In this document: positions 32,599-41,004 of the stretch, one piece after another | Layout: the number at the start of each line of letters is the position of its first letter | Position numbering within the stretch: the first letter of the stretch is position 1 | Assembly: GCA_028533045.1 (NCBI GenBank) | Contig: JAQQAP010000020.1 | Span: 1-64,000, forward strand | Source of the DNA: Spirochaetales bacterium | Lineage (GTDB): Bacteria > Spirochaetota > Spirochaetia > DSM-2461 | Length of the DNA: 64,000 bases | Reading direction: 5' to 3' | The notes under the pieces: generated by a model | Told to the model about the DNA's origin: nothing | The model's database searches: none | The model's input: the letters and a program-made list of their open reading frames with translations, nothing else | Translations under genes and position numbers: made by a program

Positions 32599-32988
32599 AT
32601 GATTTATATCAAGGAATTTACCGTGAAACATTTGGATGATTTACTGCTTATAGCCAAGAGAAAGAACCTCTTTGACCAAACCAGTACATGGGCGGAAGGG
32701 TCCAAAACCTACTTGGCAGAGATAAAAAAAGAACTCGTAGAAGTAGAAGAAGAACTTCTTTTGAACCGGAACAACTATCTCGAAGACGAACTGGGCGATG
32801 TTCTCTGGGATTATCTGAATATCCTCCTCACTCTGGAAGAGGAAAGAGGCATTACCGTGGAATCGGTCTTAAAGAGGGCCTGCCGTAAATACGAGGAAAG
32901 GATTTCCGGTATTGAATCGGGCCATAGTTGGAACTCGGTCAAGGAGAAACAAAAAACCACCCTTAAAAAGGAATTTGATCAAGAATAA
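32599..32988 (+). CDS. MazG-like nucleotide pyrophosphohydrolase
   Basis: A 129-residue single-domain protein of the all-alpha NTP pyrophosphatase superfamily. The metal-binding motif appears as E-x-x-E ... E-x-x-D (EIKKELVEVEEELL and LEDELGDVLWDYLN, about residues 42-75). Such proteins hydrolyse non-canonical NTPs or dNTPs to monophosphates. The length is about one MazG domain. No good RBS precedes ATG 32599. It is transcribed away from hydG and alone. Confidence 0.8.
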   Translation: MIYIKEFTVKHLDDLLLIAKRKNLFDQTSTWAEGSKTYLAEIKKELVEVEEELLLNRNNYLEDELGDVLWDYLNILLTLEEERGITVESVLKRACRKYEERISGIESGHSWNSVKEKQKTTLKKEFDQE

Positions 32989-33047
32989 TTTGACTTTCCC
33001 CTACCTCTTTATTAAATTTATTATATATTGATTTTAGGGAGAAAGTT

Positions 33048-33533
33048 TTGAACGAAAAGATGCTTAACGCTCTTAATGAGCAGATTAATGAAGAATTGAA
33101 TTCTATGTATATTTATATGGCCATGGCAGCTGATCTGGATGAAATGGGGTTTGGCGGAATGGCCCACTGGATGAGAAAACAGGCCCAGGAAGAACAGGTG
33201 CATGCCTTTAAATTCCAGGGTTATGTGAAAGACAGACAGGGTCGGGTTGTATTTAAAGCTATCCCCGAACCTCAGACGACCTGGGAGTCTCCCCTGGAAA
33301 TTTTCAAGGCCGCACTGGCCCATGAAGAGTATATTACCGGAACCATCCATAAATTGGTAAAGCTGGCCCGTGAACTGGATGATATTGCCACAGAAGTTTT
33401 CCTTAACTACTTTGTCACCGAACAGGTGGAAGAGGAAGATTCGGCTCACGAAGTTGTTGATGCCCTTGAAAAAGTGGGCGACAGTGTCGGCCCTCTTTAC
33501 CAAATCGATTCCTGGCTCAGAAAAAGAGACTAA
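33048..33533 (+). CDS. Bacterial non-haem ferritin
   Basis: A 161-residue FtnA-type ferritin that stores iron in a 24-subunit shell. Ferroxidase-site residues are visible in INEELNSMYIYMAMA (Glu at about 17), QAQEEQVHAFKF (Glu and His at about 50-53) and HEEYITGTIHKLV (Glu at about 94), with TEQVEEEDSAHEV (about 125-137). I start it at TTG 33048 because AGGGAG lies six bases upstream; the ATG at 33060 is too far away. TTGACT-N17-TAAATT upstream may be its promoter. A terminator follows directly, so it is monocistronic. Confidence 0.95.
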   Translation: MNEKMLNALNEQINEELNSMYIYMAMAADLDEMGFGGMAHWMRKQAQEEQVHAFKFQGYVKDRQGRVVFKAIPEPQTTWESPLEIFKAALAHEEYITGTIHKLVKLARELDDIATEVFLNYFVTEQVEEEDSAHEVVDALEKVGDSVGPLYQIDSWLRKRD

Positions 33534-33535
33534 AT

Positions 33536-33570
33536 AAAAAGCGGCCCCATACTTCGGAGCCGCTTTTTTT
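33536..33570. terminator. Bidirectional terminator between ferritin and the metal operon
   Basis: GCGGC (33541-33545) and GCCGC (33559-33563) flank a 13-base loop that itself can pair partly. Seven Ts follow on the plus strand and five Ts on the minus strand, so it can end both the ferritin gene and the leftward metal operon. Confidence 0.85.
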
Positions 33571-33574
33571 ATAG

Positions 33575-34549
33575 CTAGAGGGTTTTTCCGTAGCGAAGGG
33601 TCTCCCGGGCACGGAACAGCAGATTATCCGCCTTTTCCAGCTCCAACAGAGCCTCACGCTCACTCTCTTCGGTCTCAATGATTTTTGCCATGGCCCCGCC
33701 GTTTATGACAATTCTCCTGTCCGCCATAAGGGCCAGCAGAGGATCATGGGTGGCAAGAAAGACCATTTTTTCCTGTTTTACCAGTAATTCCAAAGCCCTT
33801 TTCCGGTCTACACCGGCATTCTCTATCTCGTCGATAAGAACGATGGGAGACCGGCTCAAACAAGCCGTATCGGCTATCATGAGAGCCCGGGACTGCCCGC
33901 CGGACAAACTGGTGAGCGCCGTATCGCCGGAAAATTTCTCTCCCGCCAGTTCATTGGCCAGCTCCACCACTTCCCGGGCGGTTTCTTCCGGATCACGAAT
34001 CATACGACTTTCTCCGTGGAGTTTAACAAATTCGTAGGCGCTGCAGTCCATAACAAAATTCATGTTCTGCGAGATCTGGGCCACCATTTTTCTATCTAAA
34101 GAGAAGCGGCGCCCCTTTTCCGGCTCACCCCCGTCGATAAGGATGTTACGACCGGTGGGAGTATCGGCCTGGGCAAGGCACTCTATATCCTCCAGAAGGC
34201 GGCTTTTCCCACTTCCCGTCGGTCCCACCACGGAAACAACTTCTCCCGTACGAATAAGAAGGGATTCAACCGGCTCCGATGCACCGTCTTTGCCCCATCC
34301 CCCCCGAATTTCCAGAGTGGAGAGGCTCTGTTTCTGTCCCAGCGACTCCATGGCCTTGATAAACAGTTCCATCTCCTCCTCAAAGGAGTCTCGGAGTATT
34401 CCCTTCTCCTCCAGAAAGGCTTCAGAAAGACCCTTTAGGTAGTCGGCCACCGATTCAGCCTGGTCCGGCTCGGCCAAGCCCCGGGTCAGGAAAAAATCGC
34501 CCAAATAAGGATGGGCCTCTTTGAGGGCCCCGTAGTTTCTATTTTTCAT
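33575..34549 (-). CDS. Soluble ABC ATPase of a predicted metal-handling module
   Basis: A 324-residue protein. Residues 1-75 are a helical N-terminal domain (HPYLGDFFLTRGLA; SVADYLKGLSEAFLEEKGI). The rest is an ABC ATPase: Walker A GPTGSGKSR (about 109-117), a Q-loop in ISQNMNFVM, signature SLSGGQSRALMIADT, Walker B IVLIDEIENAG and LATHDPLLALM. No membrane helices are present and no permease partner is encoded beside it other than the FecCD one. It is the last gene of the six-gene operon and overlaps the GTPase gene by 11 bases. Its N-terminal domain resembles the start of the binding-protein-like gene two positions upstream. The function is unknown; ATP-driven metal or cofactor transfer is a guess. 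Confidence 0.72.
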   Translation of the reverse strand: MKNRNYGALKEAHPYLGDFFLTRGLAEPDQAESVADYLKGLSEAFLEEKGILRDSFEEEMELFIKAMESLGQKQSLSTLEIRGGWGKDGASEPVESLLIRTGEVVSVVGPTGSGKSRLLEDIECLAQADTPTGRNILIDGGEPEKGRRFSLDRKMVAQISQNMNFVMDCSAYEFVKLHGESRMIRDPEETAREVVELANELAGEKFSGDTALTSLSGGQSRALMIADTACLSRSPIVLIDEIENAGVDRKRALELLVKQEKMVFLATHDPLLALMADRRIVINGGAMAKIIETEESEREALLELEKADNLLFRARETLRYGKTL

Positions 34550-35231
34550 TAAAGCTCATCTCCCGGGTAATCCCTATTTGGTAATCCTTCCCTACCCGTT
34601 TTTCACCCAGACAGTAGGAACAGAGGGCGGTGGGCATGGAGAAACGGAGAGCCAGATCGTCTTCGGGAGAACCTCCGTCCATGTCGTTGAGGAGGGTTTT
34701 CATCTCCAATACACCTTGACCGGTGAGGCCGTTTACAGAAATGATCTGCGCCTTGGGGGCGGCCTGTTTAACCCGGTAGGCGAATACTTCCCGTTCCGCC
34801 TGGGACACAATGTCCCCCTTGGTAACAACCACCAGATCGGCAAAGCGAAGCATGGGACCCGTTTTTTTGGGGGTATTGAGGCCGCTCAGAGCATCTATGA
34901 CACAGACTGCGGGAAGGCCTTTCATGTGGGGAGCGCAACGGTTGCAAAGGCCGGCGCTTTCCGTAATGAGAAGGTCCGTTCCCTGCTGCCGAGCCCATTC
35001 TATCCCCTTCCCGATGTTGTTAACGAAGAAGTGGTCCGGACAGAGGTTCCCCGCCAATCCCGTTTCCAGGGGAATGCCGTGCTTGGCGTAGACCTCTCCG
35101 TCGGAAGAGCTGAGGCAGTCGAATTTAATAACGGAAACCTTCAATCCCTGGGCGGCCATCTCCTTTACAAAAGAGACGATAACCGAGGTCTTACCGCTGG
35201 AAGGAGGCCCGGCGACGGTTATGATTCGCAC
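34539..35231 (-). CDS. HypB/UreG-like SIMIBI GTPase
   Basis: A 230-residue P-loop GTPase of the HypB/CobW/UreG metallochaperone type. Walker A is GPPSSGKTS (about 8-16), the metal-linked loop is GLAGNLCPDHF (compare the GNLVCP loop of HypB), ITESAGLCNRCAPH carries a C-x-x-C, TKGDIV fills the NKxD position, and the C-terminal ALCSYCLGE is a second C-x-x-C. Such GTPases deliver Ni, Zn or cobalamin-linked metals to enzymes. The cysteine pairs suggest metal binding. It overlaps both neighbours by about 12 bases, so it works with the FbpA-like protein and the ABC ATPase. Confidence 0.78.
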   Translation of the reverse strand: MRIITVAGPPSSGKTSVIVSFVKEMAAQGLKVSVIKFDCLSSSDGEVYAKHGIPLETGLAGNLCPDHFFVNNIGKGIEWARQQGTDLLITESAGLCNRCAPHMKGLPAVCVIDALSGLNTPKKTGPMLRFADLVVVTKGDIVSQAEREVFAYRVKQAAPKAQIISVNGLTGQGVLEMKTLLNDMDGGSPEDDLALRFSMPTALCSYCLGEKRVGKDYQIGITREMSFNEK

Positions 35232-36442
35232 TGTTCCCCTCTCCCGGTTAAGGCCAACCGTCTTTCCCGGTCCAGGGCCTTTTCGTAGATAAGGTCGATT
35301 TCCTTCTTCAATTCAGCCACGTCCCCGTCACGCACGACGGACCAGTCGACCCAGTAGAGCTTTTTGTCCTCCGGAAAGGCGGGGCTCGATTTGGAATAGG
35401 CCGAAGGAAACCACATCTCTTCACATAGCTGAGCTACTTTTTCGCCAGTCAGAAAGTCCAGGATCTCCCGGAATTCTTCGGCTTTCTCCTTTTTCACAAA
35501 GAAGGAGATGGGACTGGTGAAAACTCCCTCATCGGGGAAAATAATGGCATTTCTGTCCTTTTTCACAATCCGCTGGGCGAAGAACCAGGGCATGATGAAT
35601 ACGGTGGGGCTGTCCGCCGTAGGGCTGTTACAGAGTTTTACCATTTCCGCCGGGTGATAGCAGGCGGCGATATTCCGGGCCAGTTTTTCCAAACCCTCTT
35701 TACCGTAAAGCAAATAGTAAGGGATGGAAACGGAGTGACAGAAGAAGTCTTCCTCGCCGCGAACTCCTATGGACTGGGCGAATTCGGGAGCCAGCAGGTC
35801 TTCCCAGCGTTCCGGCATGGGACGGTCACCCAGTTTATCCCTGTCTACTACGGCAACAAGAAAGTTCGTGGCAATGAAGCCGTATTTATTGTCCGGGTCT
35901 GCCATTCCGCTTCTGTGAAAGAGGGGATTGGTAGGAGTCGTGGCGGGCAAAAATGCTCCGGCATCGACAAATCGGTCTTGAAACCTCTTATGGAAGAGGG
36001 AGTTGATGTCGGAGGTGATCATCAGGTCCGGTAGAGCGTCGGGATCATCCACCGCGTCCACATAGTCATAGTAGGAAAGCTCATGATTCACATTTCCTTC
36101 GATGAGAAAATCGTTCTTCTTTCCCCACTCTTCCATAAAGGTATCGAAAAGCACCGAAAAAGGGTTCCTGAGACCGCAGGGAAAGAGGGCCACAAAGGGA
36201 GGAAAGGATTTTTTCACATCATAGTCTTTCTCTTCCCCAGCAGCCTGATTTCTTTCGGCTAATTCTTTAAAGAAAAGTTCTTCGTTTATCTCCCATCGTT
36301 CCAGAGCGGCTCCTACGGTAAGATAGGGAGCCACACTGTCAAAAAGAGCCCCCGCCCCGGTCATATCCTTTAGAAAATCGCTTAGACCGGGATAGTGTTT
36401 TTCGCTATTAGTCAAACTCAACTGTAGTACATCATTTTCCAT
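35219..36442 (-). CDS. Cytosolic binding-protein-like (FbpA/FutA fold) protein with DUF1858-like N-terminus
   Basis: A 407-residue protein without signal peptide or lipobox. Residues ~10-65 form a small helical domain (HYPGLSDFLKDM; LTVGAALERWEINEELFFKEL) resembling DUF1858 but lacking its cysteine. The rest resembles ferric- or polyamine-binding proteins (PERWEDLLAPEFAQSIGV, TVFIMPWFFAQRI, SPISFFVKKEKAEEFREILDFL). Binding proteins are normally exported, so a cytosolic one is odd. It is placed between the periplasmic binding protein (12-base gap) and the GTPase (13-base overlap). Acceptance of imported metal inside the cell is a hypothesis. Confidence 0.65.
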   Translation of the reverse strand: MENDVLQLSLTNSEKHYPGLSDFLKDMTGAGALFDSVAPYLTVGAALERWEINEELFFKELAERNQAAGEEKDYDVKKSFPPFVALFPCGLRNPFSVLFDTFMEEWGKKNDFLIEGNVNHELSYYDYVDAVDDPDALPDLMITSDINSLFHKRFQDRFVDAGAFLPATTPTNPLFHRSGMADPDNKYGFIATNFLVAVVDRDKLGDRPMPERWEDLLAPEFAQSIGVRGEEDFFCHSVSIPYYLLYGKEGLEKLARNIAACYHPAEMVKLCNSPTADSPTVFIMPWFFAQRIVKKDRNAIIFPDEGVFTSPISFFVKKEKAEEFREILDFLTGEKVAQLCEEMWFPSAYSKSSPAFPEDKKLYWVDWSVVRDGDVAELKKEIDLIYEKALDRERRLALTGRGEQCES

Positions 36443-36454
36443 TCTACATCCCTC

Positions 36455-37444
36455 CTAAATGTGAAAAAAGAGGGAGTAGAATCGAGCCATTTCCTCTTCA
36501 AGGTCATAGTCAAAACTCTCCGGATATAGAATCTTTCTCAACCAGATAATCCCTCCCAACTGATTGACAGAAGCGGGCTTGTCAAAGGCATTGAAAGGAA
36601 CAAAGGGAATGATGAAAACTTCACTGTCCAGGGCGGCCCACTTTCCCCCTTCATAGAGTTTTCCGTCATTCGGCTTCGTACGGGTGGCATGTCCGGCAAT
36701 AATTATTTCCGGATCCCCCTTAACCACTTCCTCAAAGGAGATCTGCATGGGACCGGCCTTTCTCGTATAGGGAAGGGTTATGACATTTTCCGCTCCGCAG
36801 AGTTCAATCAAAGCGGCATTCGACACTCCCGCCGGATAGGTATTCAAACCTTGATCACTCAAAGAATAATAAACCCGTTTCTTTTCACTCTTACTAAGTC
36901 CTTCGGTAAAATCTTTCGTCTCCACCATAAGGGAACCGGCATAGTCGCCCAGAAGGGAGGCCCTGTCTTCACGTCCGAGCACCTCTCCCATGAACTCATA
37001 GGCCTGGGGAATCAGATCCATTTCACAACTCACAAATAGAACGGGGATTCCCAGTCTTTCCTGAACCGTGTCGCATAGCTCTCCAACGGTACTGCTCGGA
37101 GTATCGGAAAGTACAATCACATCGGGATTCAGCTTAAGGATTTCCTCATCATTGGCTTTTTTTCCATTTCCCCAAATAGTTCCGTGCACAGGAAGAGCGG
37201 CATACTGGGGGGGAAAGATTTTAAGCGCCTGGGAGGACATCTTAAAATTCCAGTTACCTAAAAGCTCGGGGGCCAAACTATAGAGAAAGACCGATGCGGT
37301 GGGATTGCCGGACATGACAAGACTAATCTCATCACTATCGGGAAGGGTTACGGACCGACCAACCATGTCCGTAACGGTCTGTTCCGCCCATAGGCTTGCG
37401 GCCGCCAATATCAGTAGGGCTATAAGGTTTAATAGTTTCTTCAT
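36455..37444 (-). CDS. Periplasmic metal-chelate-binding protein (FecB/BtuF family)
   Basis: A 329-residue exported protein: signal peptide residues 1-20 (AASLWAEQ cleavage), TVTDMVGRSVTLP as the N-terminal strand of peripla_BP_2 proteins, then two lobes with NPDVIVLSDTPSST and GDPEIIIAGHATR. It belongs to the iron-siderophore, haem or cobalamin binding class. It has no Cys lipobox, so it should be free in the periplasm. Its start overlaps the ATPase stop by 4 bases (ATGA). Confidence 0.9.
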   Translation of the reverse strand: MKKLLNLIALLILAAASLWAEQTVTDMVGRSVTLPDSDEISLVMSGNPTASVFLYSLAPELLGNWNFKMSSQALKIFPPQYAALPVHGTIWGNGKKANDEEILKLNPDVIVLSDTPSSTVGELCDTVQERLGIPVLFVSCEMDLIPQAYEFMGEVLGREDRASLLGDYAGSLMVETKDFTEGLSKSEKKRVYYSLSDQGLNTYPAGVSNAALIELCGAENVITLPYTRKAGPMQISFEEVVKGDPEIIIAGHATRTKPNDGKLYEGGKWAALDSEVFIIPFVPFNAFDKPASVNQLGGIIWLRKILYPESFDYDLEEEMARFYSLFFHI

Positions 37445-38238
37445 ATTTTTCTCTCCTTCATTATATCCTTAACAAAATGGGGTTCGCAGTATTTGGAATC
37501 CCCGTGGGTAATAACCGAAATAGGGGTACCGTAAATTTCGGTGAGTTTTTCACTGGTAAGTACTTTGTCAGCCCGGTCCAGATCGGTCAATCGCCCTCCC
37601 TGAATGATGGCTGTTTTGGCTCTGAGCCAAAGGCTATGCTCCGGGAAATGGCTGGTCATCATGATAGCGATTCCCTGTTCCGACAGGCTGTTCAGAACAG
37701 AAAGCACCTTAATCTGGTTTCCCAAATCCAGGTGAGAGACCGGTTCGTCAAGAAAGATAAACCGGGCTTCCTGATTCAGGGCGCGGGCAATAAGGACCAT
37801 TCGCTGCTCTCCCCCGCTCATTTCCAGGTAGTTTTTATCGGCCCGGGAGTCCAAACCAAGCATTTCCAAGACCTTGTCCGTATGGGCGTAATCACTCTTC
37901 CCCGGGCGGGAAAAGAGGTTTTTATTTCCCATACGCCCCAACACGACCATCTCTCTTACGGTAAAAGGAAGTCCCGAACGGTGGCTCTGGGGAACGAAGG
38001 CTATCTGCCGAGCCAGATCGCTTAAGGAAAAGTCCTTCCGATTTTTTCCTCCGATCTCCACTTCTCCCCCCAACGAATCCTGAAGGCCGCAGATTGTCTT
38101 TAAAAGAGTTGTCTTTCCCTGCCCGTTAGCCCCCAAGAGAGTCAGTATTTCCCCCTTCTTCAATGAGAAGCTAATATCCTGGACGATTTTTTTCTTACCG
38201 TACCCGGCATCGAGTTTAATAATATCAATTTGACTCAT
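37441..38238 (-). CDS. FecE/FepC-type ABC ATPase
   Basis: A 265-residue ATPase with Walker A GANGQGKTT (about 37-45), Q-loop FVPQSHRSGLPF, signature EMSGGEQRMVLIARAL, Walker B FIFLDEPVSHLD and an H-loop in MTSHFPEH. This is the standard partner of FecCD permeases. The start forms TAATG with the permease stop. Confidence 0.93.
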   Translation of the reverse strand: MSQIDIIKLDAGYGKKKIVQDISFSLKKGEILTLLGANGQGKTTLLKTICGLQDSLGGEVEIGGKNRKDFSLSDLARQIAFVPQSHRSGLPFTVREMVVLGRMGNKNLFSRPGKSDYAHTDKVLEMLGLDSRADKNYLEMSGGEQRMVLIARALNQEARFIFLDEPVSHLDLGNQIKVLSVLNSLSEQGIAIMMTSHFPEHSLWLRAKTAIIQGGRLTDLDRADKVLTSEKLTEIYGTPISVITHGDSKYCEPHFVKDIMKERKI

Positions 38239-39221
38239 TACTTACGCCTCCTTAAAAGAAAAAAGGCAAAGAAAGGGGCCCCGATAAGGGATGTAAGTAT
38301 GCCCAAAGGAAACTCTACGGGGGTAATAACCCGGCAAAGGGTATCAATAAGAAGAAGGTAAACTCCCCCGCCAAACAAGGTTCCTACGAGTAAAGAGCTA
38401 AAACGATTGGCCCCTCTAAGACGCACCATATGGGGAACCACAAGGCCCACCCAGCCAATAACCCCGCTGATGGAAACCGCAGCAGAGGTCATGAGCGTGG
38501 CGGCAATAACAACAACTAAACGTATAGACGCAGGATCCACGCCCATACTCCTTACCTCTTCATCACTCAAGGAAAGGAGGGATATACGCCAGCGGAGCAG
38601 ATAAAGAATAATTCCGCTTAGGATAACTGTACCCCCGATAAACAGCCCCCTTTTAAGGTCGCTATCGGCCAGAGAGCCCATAAGCCAATAGGTTATGGCC
38701 GGCAAGGTATTTTGGGGATCGGCCAGGAATTTGACCAAAGAAATCAGTGCGGTAAAAAAAGTACTTACCAACATTCCCGCCAGAACAAGTAAAAGGACTT
38801 TGTTCATTTGCTTCCCCATAGCCGAAACACCCAAAGCCATAAAAACAGCTGCCAAACCGCTAAGAAAGGACATGAGCTGAACCATGTAAGGACCAAAGCC
38901 CAAAAGCAGTCCTAAAGCAGCTCCAAAGGCGGCGCCCGAAGAAGCTCCCAAAACAGAGGGGGAAACCATGGGATTTTTAAAAACCGTCTGATAAACAGCT
39001 CCCGATCCGGCCAGAGCGGCACCCACAAAAAGGGCCGCTACTATTCGGGGAAGCCGTACGGTAAAGAGAATTATTCGTGTCGTCTTCTCCATTTCCGCCG
39101 GATTTGTCAGAACCTTAATTATCTCCGAAAAAGGAATGGGATAACGGCCCAGAAAAAGAGCACATAATGCAGTAACAACAATAACTGCCCCATACAATAG
39201 GGCTTTGATTGGTTTTGACAA
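38238..39221 (-). CDS. FecCD-type ABC permease
   Basis: A 327-residue permease with about nine or ten helices and typical FecCD segments: LPRIVAALFVGAALAGSGAVYQ, NPMVSPSVLGASSGAAFGA, and the C-terminal GVIGWVGLVVPHMVR coupling loop. It starts at TTG 39221, supported by GGAGG seven bases upstream. It is the first gene of the metal operon and lies only ~22 bases from the predicted transcription start. Confidence 0.94.
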   Translation of the reverse strand: MSKPIKALLYGAVIVVTALCALFLGRYPIPFSEIIKVLTNPAEMEKTTRIILFTVRLPRIVAALFVGAALAGSGAVYQTVFKNPMVSPSVLGASSGAAFGAALGLLLGFGPYMVQLMSFLSGLAAVFMALGVSAMGKQMNKVLLLVLAGMLVSTFFTALISLVKFLADPQNTLPAITYWLMGSLADSDLKRGLFIGGTVILSGIILYLLRWRISLLSLSDEEVRSMGVDPASIRLVVVIAATLMTSAAVSISGVIGWVGLVVPHMVRLRGANRFSSLLVGTLFGGGVYLLLIDTLCRVITPVEFPLGILTSLIGAPFFAFFLLRRRK

Positions 39222-39241
39222 TGGCCTTCCTCCTTTTCGTG

Positions 39242-39279
39242 CCTATGCTATGATAGGAAAAGTAAGAAAAAACTGTCAA
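39242..39279 (-). promoter_or_regulatory. Promoter and palindrome of the FecCD operon
   Basis: On the minus strand TTGACA (39279-39274) and TATCAT (39255-39250) are 18 bases apart. The inverted repeat CCTAT-N6-ATAGG (39242-39257) covers the -10. ACTAAT-ATT-ATTAGT (39291-39305) lies farther upstream. Metal-dependent repression is likely but the regulator is unknown. Confidence 0.6.
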
Positions 39280-39416
39280 GTATAGGACGAACTAATATTA
39301 TTAGTAATTATTTACGTAAATGTAGCTATGCAACAAAAGAGTGAAAATATCCTACCGTTAAGTAAGAAACACTGTTTTTTACTCTATTACTCTAATAGTA
39401 TTTACCATTCGGTAAG

Positions 39417-39446
39417 TTGACTTGAATCGGGGCTAAAGAATACAAT
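39417..39446 (+). promoter_or_regulatory. Promoter of the DUF1007-NicO operon
   Basis: TTGACT (39417-39422) and TACAAT (39441-39446) are 18 bases apart. Transcription should begin at about 39452-39454, which coincides with the ATG at 39454, so the mRNA may be leaderless. Confidence 0.55.
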
Positions 39447-39453
39447 GGGTCAT

Positions 39454-40119
39454 ATGAAATTTCACCTGTCTCACATACTTTTTTTTGTAGTTCTTCTTCT
39501 CTCCCCCCTCTCTCTTTTTGCCCACCCGCACAGTTATATTTTTGCCAACTGTACCCTGGAGTTTGAGGAAGGAAAGGCAAAAGGTCTTTGGGTGGAATTT
39601 GAATTTGACAGCCTTTTTTCAGGAGAAGTCAACTTTGGCTTTGACCAGAACAGGGACGGAATATTTAATGAGAGGGAAACAGCCGAATTGGAGGAGTACG
39701 TCTTTTCCAGTTTCAAAGATTTCAACTATTTCACCTTTATTCGTATGGGGAAGGAACGTTACTTACCGGAAAATGTGAAGCATTTTTCCGCTCGGCAGGA
39801 GGGATTTGAATCACTGATATTTCGCTTCTTTGTTCCCCTGGAAGATTTTCCCCACCGGGATTTTCACATTGCCCTTTACGACTCGTCTTTTTTCTGTTCC
39901 TGCCGCTTAAACGAAGAGGTACCGGATAACCGAGTCACGGAAGACTTTTTCCGCACCACCGGAACGGGAATACCCGATATTACAGTCACAGTAGGAAAAA
40001 ACAAGGAATTTCCCGTTTACTATAATCCGGAAAGCCCCCCTACAGACTTAACGACCTATAGCGAATGGGAGCCCGGTCTGGCTACCTATATACCGGAGGA
40101 AATCCATGTCCAGTTCTAA
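39454..40119 (+). CDS. DUF1007 periplasmic protein (first copy)
   Basis: A 221-residue exported protein: signal peptide (LLLSPLSLFA), then mature HPHSYIFANCTLEFE, the His-rich N-terminus of DUF1007. DQNRDGIFNERE is EF-hand-like. The protein closes with TYIPEEIHVQF, nearly identical to the end of the second copy (41005-41631). DUF1007 genes accompany Ni/Co/Zn transporters, and the exposed His-Pro-His could bind metal. I prefer ATG 39454 to 39445, because the promoter just upstream would start transcription there. Its stop overlaps the NicO gene by 14 bases. Confidence 0.83.
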   Translation: MKFHLSHILFFVVLLLSPLSLFAHPHSYIFANCTLEFEEGKAKGLWVEFEFDSLFSGEVNFGFDQNRDGIFNERETAELEEYVFSSFKDFNYFTFIRMGKERYLPENVKHFSARQEGFESLIFRFFVPLEDFPHRDFHIALYDSSFFCSCRLNEEVPDNRVTEDFFRTTGTGIPDITVTVGKNKEFPVYYNPESPPTDLTTYSEWEPGLATYIPEEIHVQF

Positions 40120-40993
40120 ATACCTACTCCTTCTCTTCATGCTGATTTTTTTCTCCCTTAAACTGACGGCCAATCCTTTCATCAAACCGCAGGATCAAAA
40201 TCAGCCTGCCCCGGTTCGCCCCCCCTCCTACAGCGCTCCTTCATCCATCATAGAGGGGCAATACCGCTTCCGAGAAGCCATTGCGGCACACCTCTCCGAC
40301 TGGAAGGAGAACCGCGGTCCCCGATCGTTCTTCTCCCTCGCCCTGGCAGGATTTATCTACGGGATTCTCCATGCCCTGGGCCCGGGCCACAGAAAAACGG
40401 TCATATTCTCCCTGTTTATTACCCGGGAAGCCCGTTTTTACGAACCCATCGCAGGGGGCTTCCTCTCCGCCCTGCTTCACGGATTAAGCGCAGCGGTGGT
40501 CATACTCAGTTTCCGCTCCCTTTCCAACCGTCTTTTCCTGGATAAGGTAAATGTAACTTCCCTCTACCTGGAGGGAATCACCTACCTCCTTCTGGCCCTC
40601 CTTGCGATAGGCCTTCTCCTGTATGAACTGCTTCATCACCATAACAACAACGAAAACAAAACAAACCGCAGTCTCTACGGCACCATAGCTCTCACCAGTG
40701 CCTTTCCCTGCCCTGCGGCCGTTATGATACTGGTTTTTTCCCTCTCCATGGACCTTCTGCCCCTGGGAATCATTACGGTAGGAGCCCTCTCCCTGGGAAT
40801 GGGAATTACTATTTCCGCCATAGGTTTCCTGGCGTGGAGCGGCAGAACAGGTTTAATGGGGCGACTCAAGAACAAAGAAAAGCTCCTTTTCCGGATTTCA
40901 CACCTTTTTGAGGCGGCCGGTTATCTCTTTCTCATTCTCTTTTCCCTCTGGATGGCCTTACCCTTCCTTGTCAGTCTCCCCGAATTACTTTAA
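40106..40993 (+). CDS. NicO/RcnA-type nickel-cobalt permease
   Basis: A 295-residue membrane protein: signal-like first helix, a Pro-rich periplasmic stretch, then about six helices with HALGPGHRKTV (about 85-95), the family's conserved metal motif, and FLSALLHGLSAA. A His-rich loop (LLHHHNNN) lies between helices, and SAFPCPAAVMIL is conserved. Members export or import Ni2+/Co2+. It is coupled to the DUF1007 gene before it and followed 11 bases later by another. Confidence 0.85.
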   Translation: MSSSKYLLLLFMLIFFSLKLTANPFIKPQDQNQPAPVRPPSYSAPSSIIEGQYRFREAIAAHLSDWKENRGPRSFFSLALAGFIYGILHALGPGHRKTVIFSLFITREARFYEPIAGGFLSALLHGLSAAVVILSFRSLSNRLFLDKVNVTSLYLEGITYLLLALLAIGLLLYELLHHHNNNENKTNRSLYGTIALTSAFPCPAAVMILVFSLSMDLLPLGIITVGALSLGMGITISAIGFLAWSGRTGLMGRLKNKEKLLFRISHLFEAAGYLFLILFSLWMALPFLVSLPELL

Positions 40994-41004
40994 AATCGGC
41001 GACA

